Below are positions 9,929 to 20,214 of a stretch of DNA of 64,000 bases, piece by piece; position 1 is the stretch's first letter; each line of letters opens with the position of its first letter. The stretch is from positions 13,080,871 to 13,144,870 of the forward strand of contig NC_092704.1 of the NCBI RefSeq assembly GCF_964275005.1, read 5' to 3'. The notes under the pieces were generated by a model. That model saw only the letters and a program-made list of their open reading frames with translations, did no database searches and had not been told where the DNA came from. Position numbers and translations under genes: made by a program. Source of the stretch: Diadema setosum. Its lineage: Eukaryota > Echinodermata > Echinoidea > Diadematoida > Diadematidae.

Positions 9929-11685
9929 GTGTGTGTGTGTAGCTTTGATATTTAGATAAACGGCAATTGTTTTTAATTACTTGTCACATTGAGAAGACTC
10001 GTCTCAGCCATACCATTTTATATCACGTGGGTTTTCTAAAGTTCAAGATGATTATAAATAGGCCTAACTCTCTGCACATTGCTCTCGGCCAACATACAGT
10101 TCATGATTTAACCTCAGGTATAATTTATGTAGTCTTTGAACGACAAACTTAGTTGGGACCAGTCCATGCTACTTATTGTCCTGCGTCGATTTAACTACAC
10201 TTAATTAATAAGTGTTTTGGCAGTGCCATGTTAAAAAAAAAAAAAAAAATGTATGTCACTGGCATACATTGAAAAAACTATAGGACCCATTATTTACTAT
10301 GATTGGTGAAGAGAGTATAGCGGAAAGCAGTACATTGTATAGTGCATAAGGCTCGTGCAAAATCTAGACAATTATTGTAGGCCACACACGTCCCACTTCG
10401 CGAGACGTGGTCTACAGTAACTGGTATATTATTATCATTTGAAAACAAAGTTAATATTTAACTTTTCAACACACAATACGGCCGTGCACTGACATGGATC
10501 ATAAAGATGACCTGAACACCGCTCGCACACAACGTACCATTCAGCGACTTGCACAAGTTATGCATCCCGCGTTTCGGTTCATACGACAGTACATGCCACC
10601 TTCCGGCGGATGAATTTGAATGTTGATCTGTGTACATACATGTATACGAAAATGTGTTCAGCAGGCGTTGTTTGATATGCTACTGCAAATCTGTTGAAAG
10701 AACACAGCCGTGTAGAATGTGCAACCTCTCCAACAGACACATATCGCTTTCAACGCTTGCAAGGTAATACATTCTCCGTCGAAGGAAGTGTCATTGGAAG
10801 GTAAGTGTTCTTCAATAAGTCATTGTATCAGATCGTGTACATGTATAGATCGTTAAGCTGTGTATCATAAACACCAACCGAGTCACCCGACGGTCAGTAA
10901 TATACATGTACAGTGTTGGGCTCTTACAGCATACGATATAATGTCATTCCTTTGATGAACCCTCGATACTGGTTGGTTGAATATTTGGAGCATACATTCA
11001 TAGATTTCCTTCAATAGTTTAAAGATAGTGCTAAATTTACCTCATACTACCCAAACTACTTCAGAACCACCCGAGACTAGAGAGCAACGAAATAGCTTTC
11101 TTTTAGTTCGCAGCGGTACGTATTTTGTAGGCCTTCTGTAAACCTAACTGTAAATACCTGGCTTTCATACACTTTACTCTCTACGGATTTAGAGATCAGC
11201 GATTCTAAAGCATTTGACCCTTGTCCTTAATGTATGTGGATGGCAATGCAAAACGTCTATGGGAGAGGGGACGACAATTTTAAAGGCGTCCGTACTGCTC
11301 AACAGAATAAGCCGAATTTGCATAGTGTTCTCTCCTGTTCTGAAGCACAAAATGGCGAAACCGCTCTTATCGCATTCGTGAATAAAGATTCAATGGTAGA
11401 CAAAAATCGATGGTTTGGGCCGGGTGTTGCCTTCTCATTACTAACTCGCATGCCCGCGTATTCACCCCCCCCCCCCCCCCCGAAAACGTGTTTGAAACGT
11501 CTTTAAAATCCAATGAGAAAAGTTGTCCCTCCACATCGTGCAATAAGTCAGCGTGGGATAATAACCCATGTAGCTTTACGTATCAGATGATAACATTGCC
11601 TATGTATAGTCGCCGTTAGAGGACTGACATTTTGGCCAAAGGTTTCCCCCACAACATTAAATCTATTATAATTATTATTCTTTAA

Positions 11686-11862
11686 CATATTCAAAGGTGT
11701 ACAGGTGTAGGTACAGTAAGACACTATAGTGCAATTTTCCCGTATATATTTCAGTTTGAAGTAACGTAGCAATGAATAGTTGACATTTGTGACAATAATT
11801 ATGACGAAATCTGTTCCTGGTTTTGATTTGAGAAATGGAATTCTGTTGTCTACAACTTGTAC
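11686..11862. other. 177-bp segment inverted relative to copy B
   Basis: This segment reads in the opposite direction in copy B (38700-40553, there split by a transposon). The shared outer flanks are CTTTAA on the left and TAATGATACCCACG on the right. Which orientation is ancestral cannot be told from this window. Confidence 0.85.
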
Positions 11863-12027
11863 ATAATGATACCCACGTTACCACGTGATAGATGACGGTT
11901 CTCTTTTTTTTTGGGGGGGGGGATAATTCAATGTCCTATCTTTTCGTGAAGGAATCGACTTGCATGACCCACTTCAACATATCAATCAATCGTTCAATGT
12001 TATTGCATAATGGAATATAATTCATAA

Positions 12028-12339
12028 CAGAGGCGGATCTAGCTTTTTATAAAGGGGGGAGGGTGTGGGAGGGGGCACACCTCCCTCCCACAGTAGGGAG
12101 AATTTTTGAAAATCTGTGTGTGAAAATGGCGTTTTCTTGCATCTAAAACACCACTATTTTTGGTATAGAGGTCATTGCCATAAATGGAAAAAAAAATAAG
12201 ATTACAAGTTAAAAAAAAAAAGATAAGATTTAAAAAAAAAAATGGTCCCCGGATTTTTATTTATTTATTTATTTTTTTTTTTTTTTTTTGGGGGGGGGGG
12301 GTTGCAACCCCCCCAACCCCCCCTCTAGATCCGCTTCTG
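12028..12339. mobile_element. hAT-like MITE, present only in copy A
   Basis: Terminal inverted repeats CAGAGGCGGATCTAG / CTAGATCCGCTTCTG, 312 bp, non-coding, with poly-A, poly-T and poly-G runs. The five bases CATAA flank both ends. The CAGNGGCGGATC terminus is common among hAT MITEs, which should give 8-bp duplications, so either three bases have changed or the family is different. Copy B lacks it at the same site. It sits 167 bp upstream of the SDR start codon and may lie in the promoter or 5' UTR intron. Confidence 0.75.
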
Positions 12340-12505
12340 CATAATTCTATATATTTATTCGTAACCATACAATGGTACAGCTACGTAGCTATAGCGCCTA
12401 CGCATATATTTTGACGTGTTCAATATGAATGAATAGATTCCGTAAATGAATATACTATTACATGTATTGCTCCATTTTGATTGCTCAGCAGTTTTCGACC
12501 AAACT

Positions 12506-15500
12506 ATGGAAGTTTCCATGTGGGGTGTGATCATCGCTGCCGCCTTCACGGCCGCAGCGATTTTCATCTTTCGTCTGCTCGAGAGCCTGCTCCGATCTCG
12601 TCTCGTGACGAGAATCACGGACAAGTAAGTTTTGAATGATTAATTCCATGCCACATTGTGTAGCATGATACGTTGAAAAGAAACTCAGTTGCCCCCCCCC
12701 CCCAAAAAAAAAAAAGGAAATATAATCAAAAAGCACAGAGGAAGAGGATGAAAAATCCAAATGTCTAAAACATCATTTATATTATTTTGTTGCACAGCAA
12801 GTGTTCCTGATGTACAAACTATAGGAATGTCGCGTGTGGATTATCTCCAAATTTCATGAAGCGTTGGTGAAGTAGAGCAGGACTACGAAAGCATTGAAAT
12901 TGAAGAAAGTAGAGTACAATGGGCATTTCTTTTTTCATGTTGTGTTGATAGACGACTGAATGGTATAACTGTGAGTGGAAGCTGTTATGGCACTCCCTTT
13001 AGGGTTATTCGAGACATGAGGAACAATTAATAAATTATTTTAGATGTTAACATGCAAAGTTCACACCAGTTTGAACTACGCCTTGATAATTTGAGTCAAT
13101 TGATCAATTAAATATACCGTAATTGTCGAGGTTTCCTCAAAATCCGGCCTAAAAGTAGAACTTTATGGAATTTTAAAGGGGCCCTGAAATCCAAACGTAT
13201 GTTGATTTGTGTTGATTTATGATACCCTCAACATCACTTTTGCGGTGAAACGAATATCTAGAAACATTCCATATATTTTTAACGATTTTTTTTCTTCTAT
13301 TTTTCTTCAGATTACTTGGGAACGTTCACAAAAAATCCTTCCAAACCAATATTGAGATGACCTCATCTGTCAATAACTATGCTAAAATACTGAAATGTTT
13401 AACAAAAGACATTGGAATGCCCCTTCCCCTCGACTCAGCATAACTTGCATGATCCCTCGCCATGTCTTTTGTTAGTCACATTAATATCACAGAAACATGC
13501 AAGTTATGCTGAGTCGAGGGGAAGGGGCATTCCAATGTCTTTTGAAGACCATGAAGACTGCCATATTTTCGAAGCAGCGGGTTGAGTGACAGCGTGGCGC
13601 TAATTTTCTTCTTATTCATACCTTTATACATTCCATGTAAATTTTACCCAGGTACGTTCTCGTTACCGGCTGCGACAGCGGGTTCGGCAATCTTGTGACC
13701 AGGCAGCTCGACAGCCGCGGCGTCCACGTCTTCGCCGCCTGCTTGACGTCCAAAGGTCAGAAGGAGCTCGAGGAGAAGACGTCGGAGCGGGTGATCACCC
13801 TTCGCCTAGACGTCACCGACCACGAGAGTGTCGAGGCCGCCTTGCGATTCGTAAAGGAGAAGCTTCCCAAAGGCAAAGGTGGGCATCCGGCGTGACAGGA
13901 TTCTTAATCAATTCAACTGAGGGGGGAAAAAGGGACACCAAACACACACACACACACACACAAAAGAACTAACAAACAAAGACAAAGAATTGCATGTTAA
14001 CCTCATTAGAATTAAAGGACAAGTCAACCTTCATATACATGTGGATTGAGTGAATGCAACAATATTAGTATAACACTTCAGTGAAAGTTTGGGGAAAATC
14101 CGACAATCCGTTAAAAAGTTATGAATTTTTAAAACCGTGCCTGCGCAATCACTGCTGGATGAGAAGACTACTACAGTGTACGATGTCACATGTGTACATC
14201 GATATCAGGAAAATAAAAAGAGAATTTCACAAAACTTTACTTTTTGAATAAAGTGCACATTTTTTCGCCTTGTTACTGACGCATGTTAAGGGTAATATCA
14301 TTACCCTGCCTTCTGAAAGAGAGAAGTCGAGTGTTATTTTGTTATGTGAGAAAAGTGAAAATATGTTGAATCTTCTTCATACTTTCTTTTTATCGTTGTA
14401 CACGTGTCACATCACAAGCTACAGCAGTCTTCTCATCCAGCCATGGCTGAGCAGAAACTTCAAAAAATCATAACTTTTGAACGGATTGTCTGATTTTCCT
14501 TAAACTCTCATTGATGTGTTCTACTGATACTGCTGCATTTATTCAACCCACATGTCTGTGAAGGTGAACTTGTCCTTTAACTATGAGGAGCAGTAGGAGG
14601 AAGAAGAGAAGAGTGAGAAGGAGCAGACAAAGAAACAAAATAGCAGAAGGTGGAAAAGAATTTGAATGAAAAATGACTCAATAGGTTGTACTGAAAATCG
14701 TAAGACTGAAAGATGAAAAAAAAAGATGAATGACAGGAAGAAAATTATGATTATGAGATGGAAGAAGGGCAAATCAAGAGAAGATTGAACATGAATAATG
14801 GTAAAGCGATGAAATGTAAAATTGAACTTTATCATTAGGTGTATTCAGAGGTCTTTCCCAGTTCTTGACATGGAGACACAGGCCCTACCTATTGTCATAC
14901 TCACTTCGATTTTGTGACAAGCTCTATATCTACGGTTCTAGCAATTACTTACACATTATTGTGATTATTCAATTTTCTCAACAGAGATTAATTGCCGAGA
15001 GAAAAGGGATGGAGAAAGAGCGTTGACGAGCAAAACCGATTGTTGTTATTATTGTTGTTGTTATTATTGTTGTTGTTATTATTGTTGTTGTTATTATTAT
15101 TATTCTTTTATTATTATTATTATTCTTTTATTATTATTATTATTATATAATTATTACTATTATCATCATCATAATCATTATTACAACAAAAGAAAGGGAC
15201 TCAAACGACTTTTTTTCCGCAGGTTTGTGGGGTCTTGTGAACAATGCCGGCATCGCCCACACCCCTGGCCTCATCGGATGGTGCTCGAAGGAAGACTACG
15301 AGCGCACCCTCGGGGTCAATCTCACCGGCGTCATCGATGTCACCATCACCTTCTTACCGCTGCTCAGGAAGGCTCGAGGTCGAGTTGTCAACATAGCTAG
15401 CGCCCTCTCTCGAGTGGCTTTGGGCGTCGGCGGGTACGCCGAATCAAAGTACGGCATACAGGCCTTTTCCGACACATTGAGGTACGCCGTGGATTTTTAT

Positions 15501-16964
15501 TTGTTTTGTTTTGTTTTGTTTAAAGAAATTATGTTTATGATATAATAACAAGAAAACAGATGATTGATATTACAATGACTACAACAAAAACGCGTACAAA
15601 ACAAAGATGTTACTTTTCTTTATTCACTTGGAGGAAATATTCAATTTAAAATAGTTGTGTGCTTCTAACAACAAGTCAATCAGTGTTAGATATAACTCCT
15701 GTATAGTTCACGTTTATTTCTAAAACTAGGCATCAAACCATTTTCGAGTACAGTAACTGCATGGTTAACTGCTTGAGTGGAAAGGTGGTTCTTGAATTTA
15801 CCAATGTTGGCCGGTGGTAGATGGAAGACGAGATATGGATCTTCTTTAAAAGCAAGTCTAGCAAGGATTTCGATCGAGGAATGAAGGGAAGGATAAAGTG
15901 CTAGCAACATTAGTTTTTTTTTTTTCAGTTTCTTTGTTCACAGTCAAAGAGTGACGGTGAGTTGGCTCAGTCGGTAGCGCGTCTGCCTCACGATCACACG
16001 GCCCGGGTTCGAACCCCAGTCTGGACTGAGCAATGTTGTGTGTAAGCATACCGTCCCCTCTAGCAAGAGGCAAAACACTCTGTCCCTTGGATATGACATA
16101 AAATGGAGGTCCCGTGTATGAGATAGTAACAACTCATGCACGTAAAAGATCCCGCTTCATTCATTCATTCATTGTAAAGAGCAGGGTGTTTAACCCGGTG
16201 AAGTGGTCCCACCTCACATCCAACTGGACCCCATGGAAGACCAGCTTAACGTAGCTGAATGTGGGCTATCCAGCCATCTTCTCAGACGGAAATGAACAAA
16301 CAAACAAAACAAAACAAAACTCACTGCATGACAGTTTTGTATTCATCATTTATACGGTTTTAATGCTTCGTTTTAAAGTGCAGAAATTTATCAGAGAGTC
16401 GTCCTTACACTGTGACTTTGTTCATCTTTACCCGAAGGAGAGAAAGTCAGATGCTGGACTACGGCATCAAAGTGAGCATTTTGGAGCCGGGTTTTTTTAG
16501 GACCAATCTAACGGACGGCGATCGGTACAAGACCGAGATGAAAGCGGCATGGGAGCGACTTCCCGCCGAGAAGAAGGCCGAGTACGATTCAAACCTTTAC
16601 GAAGAGAGTGAGTCCAATTCTAACCTCGTTTTTTTCTTCTTCATATGAATGATTATGTTTTTGGTGTTTGTTTTTTCAAATCATTTACCCTTCACTGGTC
16701 CAATTCTACTTTCGTCTGTTGCATTCATTCTCCCCTTTTATCTTCTATTCCTTTTCCTTCCTTCATTTCATCAGTAAAGGTGTGTTTCATCGCAACTGAT
16801 TGACAAATTGCCCTACATCGACGTAAATAAACACTGAATTGATCGGTGTTGTAGTAGTAGTAGCCATGATTATTTACGTCGATGTAGGGCAATTTGTCAA
16901 TCAGTTGCATGATGAAAACATCTCAACGGAAGAATTTCATGAATTTGAAAAAAAAAAGTGTGTT

Positions 16965-17012
<48 letters not shown>

Positions 17013-17505
17013 TTTGTTTTGGTAAATCAAAGGCATGAACAAAATTCTATTTTGCTTTTTTATATTGTTCAAATGCGTGTCCAATGTCAGCAATCATGCT
17101 GTACATGTATCAATCTGTTGAAAAAAAAAACCCAAAAACAAAACAAAGCAAAACAAAACAAAACCCGAAATTTGAATTGAATTGAAATGAATTGAATTGA
17201 ACTGATTTGAAAAAGAATTTGTGGATGTTGTTTTGATATCGTTTTTCTGTCTTTTTTTTTTCATTCAAGTCTGGCACGCCACCGTGAACTTCATGAGCTT
17301 TGTAACATCGCCCAATCTCACACTCGTGACCAACGCGATGATCCATGCACTGCTCTCTCGCTGGCCTAGGACCCGCTACTCATGCGGACTGGACATGAAA
17401 GTTATCTTTCTTCCGCTTTCGTATGCACCGACGTGGCTCACCGACTTCATCTTCTTGCGAGCGAGCAAGGACAACCAGCCCCGACAGTCCCCCGTACATC
17501 AGTGA
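12506..17505 (+). CDS. SDR9C-type short-chain dehydrogenase (retinol/hydroxysteroid dehydrogenase family), complete
   Basis: Five exons join in frame to 336 residues: 12506-12624, 13652-13878, 15223-15481, 16438-16607, 17270-17505 (TGA 17503-17505). All introns are GT..AG. The ATG has A at -3 and G at +4; an in-frame ATG at 12446 exists, but a likely splice acceptor (CTCAGCAG, ~12486-12493) lies between, so I chose 12506. Residues 7-23 form an N-terminal membrane anchor. TGCDSGFG (45-52) is the dinucleotide-binding glycine motif, NNAG is at 122-125, and the catalytic set is N148, S175, Y187, K191 (YAESK). LEPGFFRT follows. The family oxidises retinol or hydroxysteroids with NAD(P) at the ER membrane and is usually about 317-320 residues long. 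The substrate cannot be deduced. The exon 4 acceptor is the weakest boundary: alternatives shift it by a few codons. Confidence 0.88.
13403..13544. repeat. Perfect 49-bp inverted repeat in SDR intron 1 (copy A)
   Basis: Arms 13403-13451 and 13496-13544 are exact reverse complements; the loop is 44 bases. The arm begins CAAAAGACATTGGAATGCCC and contains a CCCCTTCCCCTCGACTC segment. It lies about 107 bp before exon 2. The same structure is in copy B. Confidence 0.95.
13951..13982. repeat. (CA)n microsatellite in intron 2
   Basis: Run of CA units near the start of intron 2; the copy B counterpart (about 43503-43536) is longer. Confidence 0.8.
14016..14576. mobile_element. TTAA-flanked long-TIR MITE in SDR intron 2 (copy A)
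   Basis: Ends AGGACAAGT..ACTTGTCCT sit between TTAA duplications (14012-14015, 14577-14580). The terminal inverted repeats are diverged but extend for about 200 bp on each side. TTAA duplication is shared by piggyBac and Kolobok elements; this AGGACAAGT terminus recurs widely in marine invertebrate genomes. It is at the same site in copy B, so it predates the duplication. Confidence 0.8.
15038..15190. repeat. TTG/TTA microsatellite at the end of intron 2
   Basis: (TTGTTGTTATTA)n grading to (TTA)n just upstream of the exon 3 acceptor. The frame across it is low-complexity and not coding before 15223. Confidence 0.85.
15956..16290 (+). repeat. tRNA-derived SINE in SDR intron 3 (copy A)
   Basis: A box TGGCTCAGTCGGTAGCGCG and B box GGGTTCGAACCCC in a tRNA-like head (15956-16025). 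A body and tail with (CATT)n and an A/C-rich end (AACAAAACAAAAC) follow. The copy in block B (45542-45704) stops abruptly inside the body, which is where homology between the duplicated blocks ends. Confidence 0.75.
16791..16908. repeat. Foldback made of inverted SINE ends
   Basis: CAACTGATTGACAAATTGCC (left arm, from 16792) and its inverse (to 16908) pair over about 38 bp, with the GACGTAAATA continuation also paired. The left arm matches the SINE body at 30507-30590. It lies in SDR intron 4. Confidence 0.8.
16957..17020. repeat. (TG)n microsatellite in intron 4
   Basis: TG-rich run interrupted by TTTG units. Confidence 0.8.
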
Positions 17506-18589
17506 GTAGGGTCGGTCCCACTTACTCTCCGGGTGACGTGTTTTTCTTTGCTGTTGTTGGTTGCGTTTTTGTCCTTATTTCAAACCTTCACATTGTTCAA
17601 AGACATTGCCATAAATACTAAGAAAAAGAGGCAAATGAAATAGTCTCTATACGTCGTTTGTTTCATGTAGATGTGCACGTAGATTCTGCATGGTTATCGA
17701 AGTATTAAACTACACGTCAGAAATCAATAATCTCTTCCATGATTTTTGCTTGTTTGTCTGTGTTTTTGCGCAAGGTGGCTTATATACGTGAATTTGTTCA
17801 CAAAACCAGCGGATAACACTGGCCTGCTTGCCACCTTTATATTCACTTTGTTTTTGGGGTTTTTTTTTATTTGATGATTTTTTTTGTCCACTTTTCAAAG
17901 GTGAGAATGAGGAATGTTATTGTTCGTTCGTTTTGCTGTTATCGTTTTCTTATGTCGTAATTAATGCAATGGAAGACATCAAAACCATTATATTGTGCTA
18001 AGAGACGTTTTTATTGTCAAGGTTTACCACCAATGTCAATGCTGCTGGACTGTTAACTACTGTACTGCCCTCCTGTGGCATATGAAAGCAAGTAAAGCAT
18101 TGTAAAACCTTGAAACATGAAGTCAAGATATATGCAAAGATGACACTCAATCCAGTAAATACTTCTGATGTGCCTACAGTTTGCTCCTTGGACCGAAATA
18201 ACTTTTTTTTTTGACGCTATAAACCTGCTTCCTTTTTCCAAATTTTCCATATCTTTATACATATTTAATGAACGTCGAGGGCTTGAATACTGCCTTTTAA
18301 ATAGACATATCAGGTAAGATGTGATTTATTTTGACTATAAAGAGAATACCGACTCTCTGATATTTTGACTCTTGAGATTTTTTATTCATTGTCATCACAT
18401 AGAGGACTCATCACAAAATTGTCCAATGGAAGTTACGTAATTTTGTCTATATTTACGTCAGCCGAAGCGAAATATATTTATGAAGTGAAATACATTCGCA
18501 TTGTGAAATGAACGTGTTTTGACATATGCATGTTTTAAAGTGCGCTGCCTCAATTGGACATGGACAGTGATCTTTGATCTAGTATCTTT
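17506..18589. other. 3' flank of the SDR gene
   Basis: Probably holds the 3' UTR. I see no canonical AATAAA close to the stop and no other coding feature. Confidence 0.4.
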
Positions 18590-19345
18590 TATTATGACTT
18601 TAACTTGCTATAGTAGAGCGGTTAAACCCTCAAAATCATGAGAATTGTGCAAAATTTGACTAAAGTATGAAACTTTCAGCAGTGTTAGTACATACCATAA
18701 GATTCATTTTAAGATCGGGAGGTAAGTCTGATTTGACCTCTGATGACGTCCAGAGGTCAATGAACTTTAAATATCAGAATATTGATGTTTGGAGGCATTT
18801 GTGAATGATAGGCTTAGATCTTGGTTACGCTGCACTAAATATGCATTTGTACTACAAATCTTCTGATTCCACAGGGCATTGACAGGTTTCTACCTTTGAC
18901 CTCTGATGACCTTTAGAGGTCAATGACCTCAAAATACCATAATATTGATCTGTGATGTTATTAGTTAATGATAAACATGGTTAAGATGTGCAAAACAAGC
19001 ATATCTGTTTTGCAATGAAACTGTCTTCATATTCCAAAGAGCAAAGACAGGTTTCTAACTCTGACCTCTGGTGACCTTTTAGAGGTCAATGACCTCAATA
19101 TATCATAATATTGATCTGTAGTGTCATTAGTTAATGATAAACATGGTTAAGATGTACAAAACAAGCATACCTGTTTAACAAGAAATTGTCTTCACATTCC
19201 AAAGAGCACAGATAGGGCTCTACCTTTGACCTCTGGTGACCTTTAGAGGATGTACAAAACAAACACAATTGTAGCCCGAATGGCTACTAGCACATGTTTA
19301 TAATAAAGAATAGAATAGAATAGAATAGAATAGAATAGGATAGGA
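18590..19345 (+). repeat. Element with ~164-bp minisatellite of AGGTCA half-sites, plus orientation
   Basis: TGACCTC cores recur at 18734, 18897, 19062 and 19227 (spacing 163-165). Each unit has several AGGTCA/TGACCT half-sites, for example TGACCTCTGATGACC then AGAGGTCAATGACCTC. The array opens with a unique AGAATTGTGCAAAATTTGAC flank and closes with AGCCCGAATGGCTACTAGCA, AATAAAGAA and (TAGAA)n, which looks like a retroelement-style 3' tail. The same family appears inverted at 28230-29665. Confidence 0.75.
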
Positions 19346-20214
19346 TAGAGAGTAAAAGAAAACAGAGCACTGCAGTCGTTTTCCTAGACACCCTGCGAGG
19401 TAAATATATACCCAGTCCTTTCCCCTTCTTGGAGTTTACGAAACCATTTATCTTCCTTCAGGCTATTTCCTTTCTTTCTTTCTTTTTTTTCTTCTTTTTT
19501 TTTTTTTTTTTTTGGTCAAAACCACCTCTTCCAAGAAAAGTCTATGGTCATAGGAATTTATGAGTTTGATGTTGGCTACTTTCCCCGCTAGTGGTCAGCA
19601 CTCTCCATCTCCAAAGCCCCGCGCCAAATTATGAAGAATGACGTGATGACGTGTTTTTGCCCTCTGATCCCCAAACATAAATGACCCTCTGAGCTGGAAG
19701 GTGGCCCTCCTGCCAGAATTTATCTCTCTATTTTAGCATTTATTGTTTAGTGGAGTGGGTCAAACAGAAACTCCAAAGACAAATTCAGGGGTAATGACCC
19801 AGAACAACGATGACGTTGGTTGCCATAGCCTAAGGACACTAATATTCATTTGGTTTATCATTTTGATAACCAAGAAACAATAAAGTATTTAACAGTGGTT
19901 ACAGAGAACAAGTGAATGAAGAAACTGAAAGAGAGTGGGCGAGTTAATCAGAAATTGAGATGAATTATAGAAAATTGAGTTTTCACAGAAACGAATAGGA
20001 GGAGCAAATTGAACATTTGACCAGTAAGGAATTAATTTCTAGTGAACGCCACACCCCAATATAAGATTGAGCCAATGAAAATAATGCTTTAGGGAAAGGA
20101 AGTTTGTTAGTAAATTATAATTATTAAAAAAAAAACATGTCTCAGCCGCGAAATCAGTTAGAGTGGCAAGCACAGTGGGAGCGGCTTCACACTATGTAGT
20201 AAAGCCGGTCCTTC
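19346..20214. other. Unannotated intergenic DNA
   Basis: Contains a T-rich run (about 19466-19515). No gene, RNA or clear element end is seen. Confidence 0.4.

Larger units (their letters stand above)
9926..16118 (+). repeat. Duplicated block, copy A (partner 36843-45704)
   Basis: Collinear and nearly identical with 36843-45704 from the end of a TA/GT microsatellite to a point inside a SINE (last shared word GTCCCGTGTA). It contains the 5' flank, exons 1-3 and introns 1-2 of the SDR gene plus most of intron 3. Differences are scattered substitutions, microsatellite length changes, a ~70-bp piece near 37474 present only in B, a ~120-bp piece (14831-14950) present only in A, and the insertions listed separately. 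No coding feature is seen in 9926-12400 other than repeats. Confidence 0.9.

Noticed and set aside
11234..11619. Coding frames in the 5' flank of the SDR gene (copy A)
   Set aside because: They are not kept in copy B, where indels break them, and they end in a poly-C run.
15023..15400. 125-codon frame starting in a TTG/TTA microsatellite
   Set aside because: Its second half is SDR exon 3 read in the wrong frame; the first half is microsatellite.
15686..15910. Minus-strand frame in SDR intron 3 (also 45205-45492 in copy B)
   Set aside because: Both copies keep the frame open, but they are recent duplicates, start and end differ, and no family is recognisable.
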